Assembly: GCF_004328625.1 (NCBI RefSeq)
Contig: NZ_CP032229.1
Coordinates: forward strand, 4,712,001-4,776,000
Reading direction: 5' to 3'
From: Streptomyces seoulensis
Lineage (GTDB): Bacteria > Actinomycetota > Actinomycetes > Streptomycetales > Streptomycetaceae
DNA length: 64,000 nucleotides
This document shows positions 8,105-16,459 of this stretch, piece after piece. Each line of letters begins with the position of its first letter. Positions within the stretch are counted from its first letter, which is position 1. The notes beneath the pieces are model-generated. The model had not been told where the DNA came from. It searched no databases and saw only the letters and a program-made list of their open reading frames with translations. The position numbers and the translations under genes were made by a program.

Positions 8105-9099
8105 TAGCGCCGGGCGCCGGTGTGCAGGGGGAGCGGGTCGGTGTAGATGGCGGTGCGCAGATCCACGCGCTGCGCGGAGTGCACGTGCTTGCCTATCTCG
8201 TCCCGGCTCTTGATCACGATGCGGGTTATCCACTCCGTGAGCCTCGGGTCCAGGTCCGAGCGCGTCATCAGCAGGTTGGACACGGCGATGGTGGCCACCG
8301 TGGAACCGCCCTGCACGAGCGGATACGCGGACTCGGGCATGTTGGTGGCGCGGTAGTAGCGCGCCGCCTCTCCCTCGGCGTGCAACCGGGAGACGAGCTT
8401 TCCCTCTATCGGTATGAACCGGAACCCCGACTTGTCCGCCAGCTCCGTCAGCCCCCCGGTGGGCAGCCCACCGGACCAGAAGAAGGCGTCGATGTCGTGG
8501 TCCGCCAGCATGTCCGGGCCGGTGTCGATCCCCGCGGACACCGGGACGATGTCCTTCTCCGGGTCGATCCCGGCGGCCTTCAGTACACCGTTCGCGATCA
8601 GCCGTACCCCGGAGTTGGGCAGCCCGGTGGCCACCCGCCTGTTCCGGAGGTCGGCGACGCTGTCGATCTTGGCGCCGGGCGCCACGATGAGCTGCACATA
8701 ATCGTCGTAGAGCCGGGCCACGCCGCGCAGCCGGTGCTCGGCGGGGTGCGCCTGCTCGTACGTCTGTACCGCGTCGGCGGCCGCGATGGTGAAGTCGGCC
8801 TTGCCGGACGCCACCCGCTGCACGTTCTCCTGCGAGCCGGCGCTGCTCGTGAGCTTCACCGTCAGACCCGGCATGTCCTTCGCCAACTCGTTGCGCAGGC
8901 GGCGGCCGTACTCCTCGTACACCCCTCGGGTGCCGCCGGTGCTGAACACGATCGTCCCGCTCGGCGGCTTCTCGCCGAGCGGCGCCAGCCACCAGAGCAG
9001 CAGACCGAGCACCACGACTCCCACGCCCGACGCCCACAGCAAGCGGCGCCGGCCGGGCAGCCGGGCGGAGATCTCGGCGAACGGGAACACCTTGGACAT
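8083..9099 (-). CDS. TAXI-family TRAP transporter solute-binding protein
   Basis: This 338-aa protein has one N-terminal membrane anchor (RRLLWASGVGVVVLGLLLWW, about residues 17-37) and then the TAXI fold: TIVFSTGGTRGVYEEYGR, TSAGSQENVQRVASGKADF and the diagnostic AFFWSGGLPTG. TAXI proteins bind small acids, often glutamate or 2-oxoglutarate-like ligands, for TRAP permeases. No TRAP membrane subunit is adjacent, so partner and ligand are unknown. The start at 9099 gives the expected anchor. Convergent with gluK (22-bp overlap), which may reflect a shared glutamate theme, though that is speculation. Confidence 0.8.
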   Translation of the reverse strand: MSKVFPFAEISARLPGRRRLLWASGVGVVVLGLLLWWLAPLGEKPPSGTIVFSTGGTRGVYEEYGRRLRNELAKDMPGLTVKLTSSAGSQENVQRVASGKADFTIAAADAVQTYEQAHPAEHRLRGVARLYDDYVQLIVAPGAKIDSVADLRNRRVATGLPNSGVRLIANGVLKAAGIDPEKDIVPVSAGIDTGPDMLADHDIDAFFWSGGLPTGGLTELADKSGFRFIPIEGKLVSRLHAEGEAARYYRATNMPESAYPLVQGGSTVATIAVSNLLMTRSDLDPRLTEWITRIVIKSRDEIGKHVHSAQRVDLRTAIYTDPLPLHTGARRYYRSVKP

Positions 9100-9138
9100 G
9101 CGGGCGATCCTGCCAGGCCGGAAGCGGGCCGACCAGGG

Positions 9139-9190
9139 CTGTGGACAACCGGCCGGCCCGCTCTCCGACGGCCTGTGGACAACCGGCCGG
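9139..9190. repeat. 18-bp direct repeats containing two DnaA boxes
   Basis: The same 18-bp sequence beginning CTGTGGACAACC occurs at 9139-9156 and 9173-9190. Each copy contains TGTGGACAA (9140-9148 and 9174-9182), the exact complement of the Streptomyces DnaA box TTGTCCACA. They sit in the divergent promoter region of the TAXI and MazG-like genes. Confidence 0.6.
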
Positions 9191-9220
9191 GCTGTCGGAG
9201 GCGGCGGATACAGTCGCCGC

Positions 9221-9625
9221 ATGAGCACTTCTCCCGCCCGTCTCGTCAGCGAGTTCCACCGCGCCTTCGGTCTCGACGCCCGCGCCATACCCACCGAGAT
9301 CAGTCCCGAACTGGCCGCGCACCGACGGGAACTGCTCGCCGAGGAGGCCGCGGAGGTGGCCGAGGTCTCGGTCACCGGCCCGCTCGACCACCTCGCGCAG
9401 GAACTGGCGGACGTGGTCTACGTCGCCTACGGCACCGCCCTGGTCCACGGCATCGACCTGGACGAGGTCATCGCCGAGATCCACCGCGCCAACATGAGCA
9501 AGGTCGGGCCGTCCGGCGAGATCAGCCGCCGCGAGGACGGCAAGGTCCTGAAGGGCGACCACTACCGGGCGCCCGACGTGTCGGCGGTCCTGCGCCGCCA
9601 GGGATGGACCCCGGCCGAGGGCTGA
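9221..9625 (+). CDS. MazG-like nucleotide pyrophosphohydrolase
   Basis: This 134-aa all-alpha NTP pyrophosphohydrolase has metal-binding acidic pairs in RRELLAEEAAEVAEV (ExxE) and LAQELADVVYVAYG (ExxD), as in MazG/HisE-type enzymes. The C-terminal part HRANMSKVG and KVLKGDHYRAPD matches the short actinobacterial subgroup. Likely role: hydrolysis of a non-canonical NTP or PRPP-derived nucleotide; the substrate is unknown. The ATG at 9221 follows a -10-like TACAGT by six bases with no Shine-Dalgarno, suggesting a leaderless transcript. Confidence 0.75.
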   Translation: MSTSPARLVSEFHRAFGLDARAIPTEISPELAAHRRELLAEEAAEVAEVSVTGPLDHLAQELADVVYVAYGTALVHGIDLDEVIAEIHRANMSKVGPSGEISRREDGKVLKGDHYRAPDVSAVLRRQGWTPAEG

Positions 9626-9712
9626 CGACCGGCTGTGTCCCCGGTCACGGGCCGCCGGGAGCGGGGCGGGAGCGGGGACCGAGGGCCTCCCCGGACCGCC
9701 TACCCTTGACCC

Positions 9713-11239
9713 ATGACCATCAGCAGCGACCGGAGCCCGGCAGTGGACGTTCGAGAAGCCAAGACGTACGAGGTGCGCACCTACGGGTGCCAGATGAACG
9801 TCCACGACTCCGAGCGATTGTCCGGTCTGCTCGAGGACGCCGGTTACGTACGGGCGCCCGAGGGTTCCGACGGCGACGCCGACGTGGTCGTGTTCAACAC
9901 CTGCGCCGTCCGCGAGAACGCGGACAACCGGCTCTACGGCAACCTCGGCCGGCTCGCGCCCCGGAAGGCTTCGCGGCCCGGGATGCAGATCGCGGTCGGC
10001 GGCTGCCTCGCGCAGAAGGACCGCGACACCATCGTGAAGCGCGCGCCCTGGGTCGACGTGGTCTTCGGCACGCACAACATCGGCAAGCTGCCCGTGCTGC
10101 TGGAGCGCGCCCGCGTCCAGGAGGAGGCGCAGGTCGAGATCGCCGAGTCGCTGGAGGCGTTCCCCTCCACCCTGCCGACCCGGCGCGAGAGCGCGTACGC
10201 GGCCTGGGTGTCGATCTCCGTCGGCTGCAACAACACCTGCACCTTCTGCATCGTCCCGGCGCTGCGCGGCAAGGAGAAGGACCGCCGGACCGGCGACATC
10301 CTCGCCGAGATCGAGGCGCTGGTCGCCGAGGGCGTCAGCGAGATCACGCTGCTCGGGCAGAACGTCAACGCCTACGGCTCCGACATCGGCGACCGCGAGG
10401 CGTTCAGCAAGCTGCTGCGGGCCTGCGGAAAGATCGAGGGCCTGGAGCGCGTCCGCTTCACCTCCCCGCACCCCCGCGACTTCACCGACGACGTGATCGC
10501 CGCCATGGCCGAGACGCCGAACGTGATGCCGCAGCTCCACATGCCGCTCCAGTCCGGCTCGGACACCGTGCTGAAGGCGATGCGCCGCTCGTACCGACAG
10601 GACCGCTACCTCGGCATCATCGAGAAGGTCCGCGCCGCCATCCCGCACGCGGCCATCACCACCGACATCATCGTGGGCTTCCCCGGCGAGACCGAGGAGG
10701 ACTTCGAGCAGACCATGCAGGTGGCCCGCGAGGCCCGCTTCGCCCAGGCGTTCACCTTCCAGTACTCCAAGCGTCCCGGCACCCCCGCCGCGACCATGGA
10801 CGGCCAGATCCCCAAGGAGGTCGTGCAGGCGCGCTACGAGCGTCTCGTCGCCCTCCAGGAGGAGATCTCCTGGGAGGAGAACAAGAAGCAGGTCGGCCGC
10901 ACCCTGGAGCTGATGGTCGCCGAGGGCGAGGGCCGCAAGGACGGCGCCACCCACCGCCTCTCCGGCCGCGCCCCAGACAACCGCCTGGTCCACTTCACCA
11001 AGCCGGACGACGAGGTGCGTCCCGGCGACGTCGTCACCGTCGAGGTGACCTACGCGGCCCCGCACCACCTGCTCGCCGAGGGCCCCGTCCTCGCCGTGCG
11101 CCGCACGCGCGCGGGCGACGCCTGGGAGAAGCGCAACGCGGCCGAGACCGCCGAGAAGGCCGGCGTCATGCTCGGCCTGCCGAAGATCGGCGTCCCCGCG
11201 CCGCTTCCGGCCGCCACGAGCGGCTGCGGCTGCGACTGA
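9713..11239 (+). CDS. miaB: tRNA-2-methylthio-N6-dimethylallyladenosine synthase MiaB
   Basis: This 508-aa radical-SAM methylthiotransferase has an N-terminal UPF0004 domain ([36 protein letters not shown]) whose three Cys bind the auxiliary 4Fe-4S cluster. The radical-SAM CxxxCxxC is in [16 protein letters not shown], and a C-terminal TRAM domain follows. It adds the methylthio group to i6A37 made by MiaA, whose gene lies 1.2 kb downstream. The ATG follows TACCCT by six bases without a Shine-Dalgarno. The extra C-terminal tail ends GCGCD. Confidence 0.97.
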   Translation: MTISSDRSPAVDVREAKTYEVRTYGCQMNVHDSERLSGLLEDAGYVRAPEGSDGDADVVVFNTCAVRENADNRLYGNLGRLAPRKASRPGMQIAVGGCLAQKDRDTIVKRAPWVDVVFGTHNIGKLPVLLERARVQEEAQVEIAESLEAFPSTLPTRRESAYAAWVSISVGCNNTCTFCIVPALRGKEKDRRTGDILAEIEALVAEGVSEITLLGQNVNAYGSDIGDREAFSKLLRACGKIEGLERVRFTSPHPRDFTDDVIAAMAETPNVMPQLHMPLQSGSDTVLKAMRRSYRQDRYLGIIEKVRAAIPHAAITTDIIVGFPGETEEDFEQTMQVAREARFAQAFTFQYSKRPGTPAATMDGQIPKEVVQARYERLVALQEEISWEENKKQVGRTLELMVAEGEGRKDGATHRLSGRAPDNRLVHFTKPDDEVRPGDVVTVEVTYAAPHHLLAEGPVLAVRRTRAGDAWEKRNAAETAEKAGVMLGLPKIGVPAPLPAATSGCGCD

Positions 11240-11309
11240 TCCTCGATCCGTCTCACCCCTGGTCCACGGTGCGCGCGGGCCGGGGTTGAGGCGGGTTACG
11301 CTGCCGATC

Positions 11310-12011
11310 ATGCTTGTCGCAGCCGCCGTCTGCCCCTGCCCACCGCTGCTCGTCCCCGAGGTCGCCGCCGGTGCCGCGCCCGAACTGGACGCCGCCCGAG
11401 CCGCCTGCGCGGACGCGCTCGGTGTGCTCGCCGCCGCCCGCCCCGACCGCCTGCTGGTCATCGGCCCCGCCGAGCGAGGGGGACGCCACCCGCAGGGCAC
11501 CCGGGGTTCCTTCCGGGGCTTCGGCGTCGGCCTCGACGTGACGCTCGGCCCCGGAGACGCGCCCGGTCCGGAGCTGCCCGCTTCCCTGGCCGTCGCCGCC
11601 TGGCTGCTGGAGCGGACCGGCTGGGCGGAGGTGCCGGTCGAGGGCGTGGCCGTGGACGCCGATCTCCCGGCCGGCCAGTGCGCCGCACTCGGCGCCGGGA
11701 TCAGCGGCGGGAACGACCGGCTCGCCCTGCTCGTGATGGGCGACGGCAGCGCCTCCCGCACGCTCAAGGCCCCTGGCTACCTCGACGACCGCGCGGCCCC
11801 CTTCGACGCCGCGGCCGCCCGCGCCCTGGGCACCGCCGACCTCGCGGCCCTGGCCGCACTGGACGCGGGGCTCGCCCGCGAACTCCAGTCGTCCGGCCGC
11901 GCCCCCTGGCAGGTCCTCGCCGCCGCGGCCGAGGGCGCGGGCCTGGACGGCACCCTGCTGTACGACGAGGCGCCGTACGGCGTCGGCTATCTCGTCGCCG
12001 CCTGGAGCTAG
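11310..12011 (+). CDS. Class III extradiol dioxygenase-like protein, conserved hypothetical
   Basis: This 233-aa protein resembles the LigB fold: MLVAAAVCPCPPLLVPEV, RPDRLLVIGPAE, LALLVMGDGSASR and a C-terminal YDEAPYGVGYLVA. The N-terminal position that holds a metal His in true LigB enzymes is CPCPP here, so catalytic activity is doubtful. It is commonly found between miaB and miaA in streptomycetes. The ATG follows TACGCT by seven bases, a leaderless arrangement. Function unknown. Confidence 0.7.
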   Translation: MLVAAAVCPCPPLLVPEVAAGAAPELDAARAACADALGVLAAARPDRLLVIGPAERGGRHPQGTRGSFRGFGVGLDVTLGPGDAPGPELPASLAVAAWLLERTGWAEVPVEGVAVDADLPAGQCAALGAGISGGNDRLALLVMGDGSASRTLKAPGYLDDRAAPFDAAAARALGTADLAALAALDAGLARELQSSGRAPWQVLAAAAEGAGLDGTLLYDEAPYGVGYLVAAWS

Positions 12012-12271
12012 CTCTTCGGCGGGGTGTGCGGCGGGGTCTGCGGGCCCTGTCCGGGCTTCTGACCCTCCTGGCCGAGGCGGTCCACCGCTTCCTTCGCCTT
12101 GTCCGTACCGGCGTGGATCTTGTCGGTGTACTTGCCCTTGGTCTGCTTGTCGACCACCTGCGCGGCCTTGTCGAGACCGTCCTGCACCTTGTCGCCGTGC
12201 TGCCGGGCCAGGTCCGTCACCTTGTCCTTGGCCGGGCCGAGCGCGGCCTTCACATTGTCGAACAGACCCAT
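12008..12271 (-). CDS. Small helical protein, Rv0909/MT0933 antitoxin-like
   Basis: This 87-aa highly charged protein starts MGLFDNVKAALGPAKDKVTD and contains repeated K/A/D helical segments (KVQDGLDKAAQVVDKQTKGKYTDKI). These match the MT0933-type 'antitoxin' family. The C-terminus is Pro/Gln-rich (PGQGPQTPPHTPPKS). No toxin gene is adjacent, so the antitoxin label is only by family; many streptomycete members stand alone. The stop overlaps the convergent upstream gene by 4 bp. Confidence 0.75.
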   Translation of the reverse strand: MGLFDNVKAALGPAKDKVTDLARQHGDKVQDGLDKAAQVVDKQTKGKYTDKIHAGTDKAKEAVDRLGQEGQKPGQGPQTPPHTPPKS

Positions 12272-12454
12272 GATCCACCTTCCGGAACAACCCCGAATGC
12301 GCGTGATGCGGCGCTTGTGGGGCACGCTACCCCTCCCCCACGGGCGTCACACCACGCGATCACTCAGGCCACACCCGTAAACCCCGGCCCGTCCCGCCGC
12401 ACGTCATCCACCGTCGGGCACCGGCGGGGCCGCGAGGTTTGCGAGACTGGTGCG

Positions 12455-13393
12455 GTGAGCAGTGCATCCCCCGCCCCCCGTGTCATCGCCGTCGTCGGCC
12501 CCACCGCGGCCGGAAAGTCCGACCTCGGTGTCTTCCTGGCCCAGCAGCTCGGCGGCGAGGTCATCAACGCCGACTCGATGCAGCTCTACCGGGGGATGGA
12601 CATCGGCACCGCCAAGCTCACCCCCGAGGAACGCGGCGGAGTCCCGCACCACCTGCTCGACATCTGGGACGTGACGGTCGCCGCCTCCGTCGCCGAGTAC
12701 CAGAAGCTGGCCCGCGCCCGCATCGACGCCCTGCTCGCCGAGGGCCGCTGGCCGATCCTGGTCGGCGGCTCCGGACTGTACGTACGCGGCGCCGTCGACC
12801 ACCTGGAGTTCCCCGGCACCGACCCCGAGGTCCGGGCCCGCCTGGAGGACGAGCTGGCCCTGCGCGGCCCCGGCGCCCTGCACGCGCGCCTCGCCGCCGC
12901 CGACCCCGAGGCCGCCCGCGCCATCCTGCCCAGCAACGGGCGCCGCATCGTCCGCGCCCTGGAGGTCATCGAGATCACCGGGCGCCCCTTCACCGCCAAC
13001 CTCCCCGGCCACGACTCGGTCTACGACACCCTCCAGATCGGCGTCGACGTCGCCCGCCCTGAGCTGGACGAGCGCATCGCGCGCCGGGTCGACGTCATGT
13101 GGGAGGCCGGGCTCGTGGACGAGGTGCGCGCGCTGGAGGCCCAGGGGCTGCGCGAGGGCCGTACCGCGTCCCGGGCGCTCGGGTACCAGCAGGTGCTCAA
13201 CGCGTTCGCCGGGGAGTGCACCGAGGAGGAGGCGCGCGCGGAGACCGTGCGCACCACCAAGCGCTTCGCGCGCCGCCAGGACACCTGGTTCCGGCGGGAC
13301 CCCAGGGTCCACTGGCTCAGCGGGGCCGCGGCGGACCGAGCGGAACTTCCGGGGCGGGCGCTGACGTTGGTCGAACGACCGGTCACAGCCTGA
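12455..13393 (+). CDS. miaA: tRNA dimethylallyltransferase MiaA
   Basis: This 312-aa enzyme transfers dimethylallyl to A37 of tRNAs reading UNN codons. P-loop VVGPTAAGKSDLGVFLAQ, NADSMQLYRGMDIGTAKLT (catalytic Asp and Thr), PILVGGSGLYVRGAVDHL, NGRRIVRALEV and ASRALGYQQVL are all present. The GTG at 12455 gives the family's usual length and N-terminus close to the P-loop. It works upstream of MiaB. A GAGACT six bases before the GTG suggests a leaderless message. Confidence 0.96.
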   Translation: MSSASPAPRVIAVVGPTAAGKSDLGVFLAQQLGGEVINADSMQLYRGMDIGTAKLTPEERGGVPHHLLDIWDVTVAASVAEYQKLARARIDALLAEGRWPILVGGSGLYVRGAVDHLEFPGTDPEVRARLEDELALRGPGALHARLAAADPEAARAILPSNGRRIVRALEVIEITGRPFTANLPGHDSVYDTLQIGVDVARPELDERIARRVDVMWEAGLVDEVRALEAQGLREGRTASRALGYQQVLNAFAGECTEEEARAETVRTTKRFARRQDTWFRRDPRVHWLSGAAADRAELPGRALTLVERPVTA

Positions 13394-13494
13394 TCACGTC
13401 CTGGCATCGGGATGCGCCACCGGTCGGCCCGGCCTCCGGCGCCGTGCCATCATCGAGCTTCGATCGACCAGTGAAGTCCTAGTTGGGAGGGCGC

Positions 13495-14001
13495 GTGGCG
13501 ATGGAGGCCAGCCCTCGTGACACCGCAGCAGGCACCGAGCACCTCACCACCGACGGTGACGAGCCCGGCGTCGAGGACCGTCTGACCGACGACGGTCCCG
13601 ACGACATCCCGCTCGTGGTCGTCGCCGACGGACCGACGCCCGAGGAGATGTTCGCGGGCGGCCCCGAGGTCGAGGTCGAACTGCGTCCCCAGCGGCGGCT
13701 GCGCATCTGGCAGCTCGCGCCCATCGTGGGCCTGGCCGCGCTCGGCTCGCTGATGTTCGCCTTCCCGCTCGCCTTCGACTTCGGCGACAGCGGCGCGGTC
13801 ATCGCCATGCTGGGCCTGCTGATCTGCTCCTGCGCGGCCGGCTGGGGCATGATGGCCGCCCGCCGCGTCGGCTACACCTGGCCCGGCCTCCCCCCGCGCG
13901 GCTCCGGCCGCCGCGCCGACTGGCGCGTCGCCCTCACCTACGCCCTCCTCGTGGGCGTCGTCGCGGTCCTCGCCGTATGGCGGGTCGCCCGCCTGCGCTA
14001 G
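13495..14001 (+). CDS. Conserved actinobacterial membrane protein
   Basis: This 168-aa protein has an acidic, disordered N-terminus (about 1-75, rich in D and E). Three membrane helices follow: about 78-99 (LAPIVGLAALGSLMFAFPLA), 105-123 (AVIAMLGLLICSCAAGWGMM) and 150-166 (LLVGVVAVLAVWRVARL). Start chosen at the GTG at 13495 after GGGAGG; ATG at 13501 is an alternative. Function unknown; it usually lies between miaA and dapF. Its TAG stop straddles the MITE junction: TA is target sequence and the final G is the first base of the element. Confidence 0.75.
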   Translation: MAMEASPRDTAAGTEHLTTDGDEPGVEDRLTDDGPDDIPLVVVADGPTPEEMFAGGPEVEVELRPQRRLRIWQLAPIVGLAALGSLMFAFPLAFDFGDSGAVIAMLGLLICSCAAGWGMMAARRVGYTWPGLPPRGSGRRADWRVALTYALLVGVVAVLAVWRVARLR

Positions 14002-14184
14002 GGCCTGTCTTCCGGATCTGGCCGACTCGGGCCGAGGGTGCCTCTCGGCCGACCCGAGCGGGGTCTGGTGCGTGCAGCTGCAAGGCGGAGGAGGGAGTCG
14101 ACGCGGCGCGTCGGCGACCGACGACAACGCCGCAGATGTGCGTGCCAGACCCCGCGACTCCGGCAAGATCCGGAAGACAGGCCC
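14001..14184. mobile_element. MITE-like element, 184 bp
   Basis: Perfect terminal inverted repeats start GGGCCTGTCTTCCGGATCT (14001-14019) and end with its complement (14166-14184). TA lies on both sides (13999-14000 and 14185-14186), as expected for a target duplication. A second, subterminal perfect inverted repeat GCGGGGTCTGG (14058-14068 with 14145-14155) makes the element largely self-complementary. No ORF of note is inside. This is the structure of a non-autonomous transposon mobilised in trans by a transposase not present here. Confidence 0.75.
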
Positions 14185-15137
14185 TAGGTGTATTGACTCG
14201 CAGCGTTGTTGACGCGGCTGATCGGTGGGTGGCCTCCGAGTGCGGTGTGGCAGCGGTGGTGGTTGTAGGTGTGGAGGAAGTCTGCCAGGGCGTCGGTGCG
14301 TTCGGTGTTGGTGGTGTAGGGCCGCTGGTAGGCCCATTCGTCGAGCAGGGTGCGGTTGAAGCGTTCGACCTTGCCGTTGGTCTGCGGCCGGTAGGGGCGA
14401 GTCAGCTTGCCGGCCGCACCGATCTCGGTGAGCACCTTTTTCCAGGCCAGGCCCTTGCGGTAGGCCCAGGCGTTGTCGGTCAGGACCCGCTCGATCCGGT
14501 CGATGCCCTGGGCGTGGAAGAAGGCGGCCGCGCGGGTCAGGAAGCCCGCGCAGGTCGCGGCTTTCTCGTCGGGGTGGATCTCGCTGTAGGCCAGGCGGGA
14601 GTGGTCGTCGACGGCGGAGTGGATGTAGTCGAAGCCCATGCCGCGGATCGGGCGGCCGGCCTCGCGGCCGTGGGTCTTGTGGCCGCCGCCGTCGGGGATC
14701 CGGCCCAGCTTCTTCACGTCCACGTGGATCAGCTCGCCGGGCCGGTCACGCTCGTAACGGCGGATGACGGTGCCGGTCGGCCGGTCGATCCAGGCCAACT
14801 GGTTGAGGCGGTGGCGGGTCAGGATCCGGTGCACGGTCGAGGTGGGAAGGCCCACGATCGGGCCGATCCGGGCCGGGCCCAGCTTGCGGCTCTGCCGCAG
14901 GTCGCAGACGCGGTCTTCCACCGCGGACGCGGTCCGGTGCGGCGTCGTGCGAGGTCGGCTGGAGCGGTCCTGCAGTCCCGCCTCGCCCTCGGTCCGCCAC
15001 CGGCGGATCCATTTATGGGCGGTGGCGCGGGAGATACCCATCTCGGCGGCCACATGAGCGACCGGACGGCCTGAGCGGACACGTTCGACCAGCAGCCTCC
15101 TACCGAAGACGGTCAGCCGGGCATTACGGTGGGGCAC
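14184..15137 (-). CDS. IS481-family transposase
   Basis: This 317-aa DDE transposase has an N-terminal helix-turn-helix (RPVAHVAAEMGISRATAHKWIRRW, about 25-48) and an integrase core. The catalytic residues are in LIHVDVKKLGR (D), RIERVLTDNAWAYRKG (D) and PQTNGKVERFNRTLLDEW (E), so it looks intact. The GTG start has GGAGG five bases upstream. The last codon's third base and the TAG stop (14186-14184) come from the CTAG target duplication rather than from the IS itself. Confidence 0.93.
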   Translation of the reverse strand: MPHRNARLTVFGRRLLVERVRSGRPVAHVAAEMGISRATAHKWIRRWRTEGEAGLQDRSSRPRTTPHRTASAVEDRVCDLRQSRKLGPARIGPIVGLPTSTVHRILTRHRLNQLAWIDRPTGTVIRRYERDRPGELIHVDVKKLGRIPDGGGHKTHGREAGRPIRGMGFDYIHSAVDDHSRLAYSEIHPDEKAATCAGFLTRAAAFFHAQGIDRIERVLTDNAWAYRKGLAWKKVLTEIGAAGKLTRPYRPQTNGKVERFNRTLLDEWAYQRPYTTNTERTDALADFLHTYNHHRCHTALGGHPPISRVNNAASQYT

Positions 15138-15240
15138 GAAGACCTCCGTGCGGTGAGTTCCTAGACAGCTCCCACCACACCGGAGGTCTTCGCCATGTTC
15201 AAGACCACAGCCGTGTCAACAACGCTCGTGATCAATACAC
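14188..15240 (-). mobile_element. IS481-family insertion sequence, 1053 bp, flanked by CTAG
   Basis: The ends match as GTGTATTGA (14188-14196) and TCAATACAC (15232-15240). After a short mismatch they match again in GCGTTGTTGAC/CGGCTG, giving an imperfect repeat of about 32 bp. CTAG is present on both sides (14184-14187 and 15241-15244), the apparent 4-bp target duplication. The left copy is the right edge of the MITE-like element, so the IS landed at the MITE boundary. Confidence 0.85.
15137..15192. promoter_or_regulatory. Inverted repeat covering the transposase ribosome-binding site
   Basis: The 12-bp sequences CGAAGACCTCCG (15137-15148) and CGGAGGTCTTCG (15181-15192) are perfect complements, 32 nt apart. 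One arm contains the transposase GGAGG and the first base of its GTG. A transcript entering from outside would fold and hide the start site. The other arm places GGAGG before an outward-reading ATG at 15195. Confidence 0.6.
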
Positions 15241-15293
15241 CTAGGCCCCGGCTGTCCTCGGACGGTGTCCCGCTCACCCCGTACGATCGAGGG

Positions 15294-16175
15294 ATGAGCA
15301 CGCGGATCGCATTCCTCAAGGGGCACGGCACCGAGAACGACTTCGTGATCGTGCCCGACCCCGAGAACGCCCTCGACCTGACGCCCGCCGCCGTCGCCGC
15401 GCTCTGCGACCGCCGGGCCGGCATCGGTGCCGACGGGGTGCTGCACGTGGTGCGCTCCGCCGCCCATCCCGAGGCCCGGGACATGGCCGGCGAGGCCGAG
15501 TGGTTCATGGACTACCGCAACGGGGACGGCTCGGTCGCCGAGATGTGCGGCAACGGGGTGCGTGTGTTCGCGCGCTACCTCCAGCACGCCGGACATGTGG
15601 GCGAAGGTGACCTGACCGTCGCCACGCGCGGAGGCGTGAAGCGGGTCCACATCGCCAAGCACGACTCCGGCGCCGGAGACGTCACCGTCGGCATGGGCCG
15701 GGCCCGGCTGCCCGAGGGCGAGGTCACGGTCGGTGTCGGCGCGCGGAGCTGGCCCGCGCGGAACGTGAACATGGGCAACCCGCACGCCGTCGCCTTCGTG
15801 GACGACCTCGCCCACGCCGGTGACCTGTACACCGCGCCGCCGGTCGGGCCGGAGGGCACCTACCCGGACGGCGTCAACGTGGAGTTCGTCGTCGACCGGG
15901 CCCCCGGGCACGTCGCCATGCGCGTGCACGAGCGCGGCTCCGGCGAGACCCGCTCGTGCGGCACGGGCGCGTGCGCCGTCGCCGTGGCCGCCGCCCGGCG
16001 CGACGGCGCCGACCCGGCCGCCACCGGCACCCCGGCGACGTACACCGTGGACGTGCCCGGCGGCCGGCTGGTCATCACCGAACGACCGGATGGTGAGATC
16101 GAGATGACCGGTCCCGCCGTGATCGTCGCCGAGGGCGAGATCGACGCCGAGTGGCTGGAAAGCGCGACCCGCTGA
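15294..16175 (+). CDS. dapF: Diaminopimelate epimerase DapF
   Basis: This 293-aa cofactor-free epimerase converts LL- to meso-diaminopimelate for lysine and peptidoglycan synthesis. It has IAFLKGHGTENDFVIV, the first catalytic Cys in AEMCGNGVRVFARYL and the second in GETRSCGTGACAVAVAA. The ATG at 15294 follows TACGAT by six bases, so the native message may be leaderless. An in-frame ATG at 15195 inside the IS end, with its own GGAGG, could add 33 residues by read-through. Confidence 0.95.
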   Translation: MSTRIAFLKGHGTENDFVIVPDPENALDLTPAAVAALCDRRAGIGADGVLHVVRSAAHPEARDMAGEAEWFMDYRNGDGSVAEMCGNGVRVFARYLQHAGHVGEGDLTVATRGGVKRVHIAKHDSGAGDVTVGMGRARLPEGEVTVGVGARSWPARNVNMGNPHAVAFVDDLAHAGDLYTAPPVGPEGTYPDGVNVEFVVDRAPGHVAMRVHERGSGETRSCGTGACAVAVAAARRDGADPAATGTPATYTVDVPGGRLVITERPDGEIEMTGPAVIVAEGEIDAEWLESATR

Positions 16176-16459
16176 CCTGGACGGACCGGCCCCCGGTGGC
16201 TCCGCGGGCCGGGGACCAGCCGTTCTCCGACAGCGAGGCCGTTCGAAACCGCGGCCGACTGGAGGGCACGTGGCGCAAACTCTAAACCTCCGTCCCGTCG
16301 CTCGAATGGGTGATCCGTTTCACGCTGGCCGAGAGGCGGTCGGTAGCACGTGATGGGGTCGATAGCATCAAGCACCGGCACGGACGGGGGAACGTCGCCA
16401 ACCCTGAGCCGCGTATGCCCCTCGGGCCCCGTCCGCCGGTCCACGAGCCGGAGGTGCCC

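Noticed and set aside
14001-15240. The MITE and the IS as one composite element
   Set aside because: Their terminal repeats differ (GGGCCTGTC versus GTGTATTGA) and their flanking duplications differ (TA versus CTAG), so they are separate insertions.
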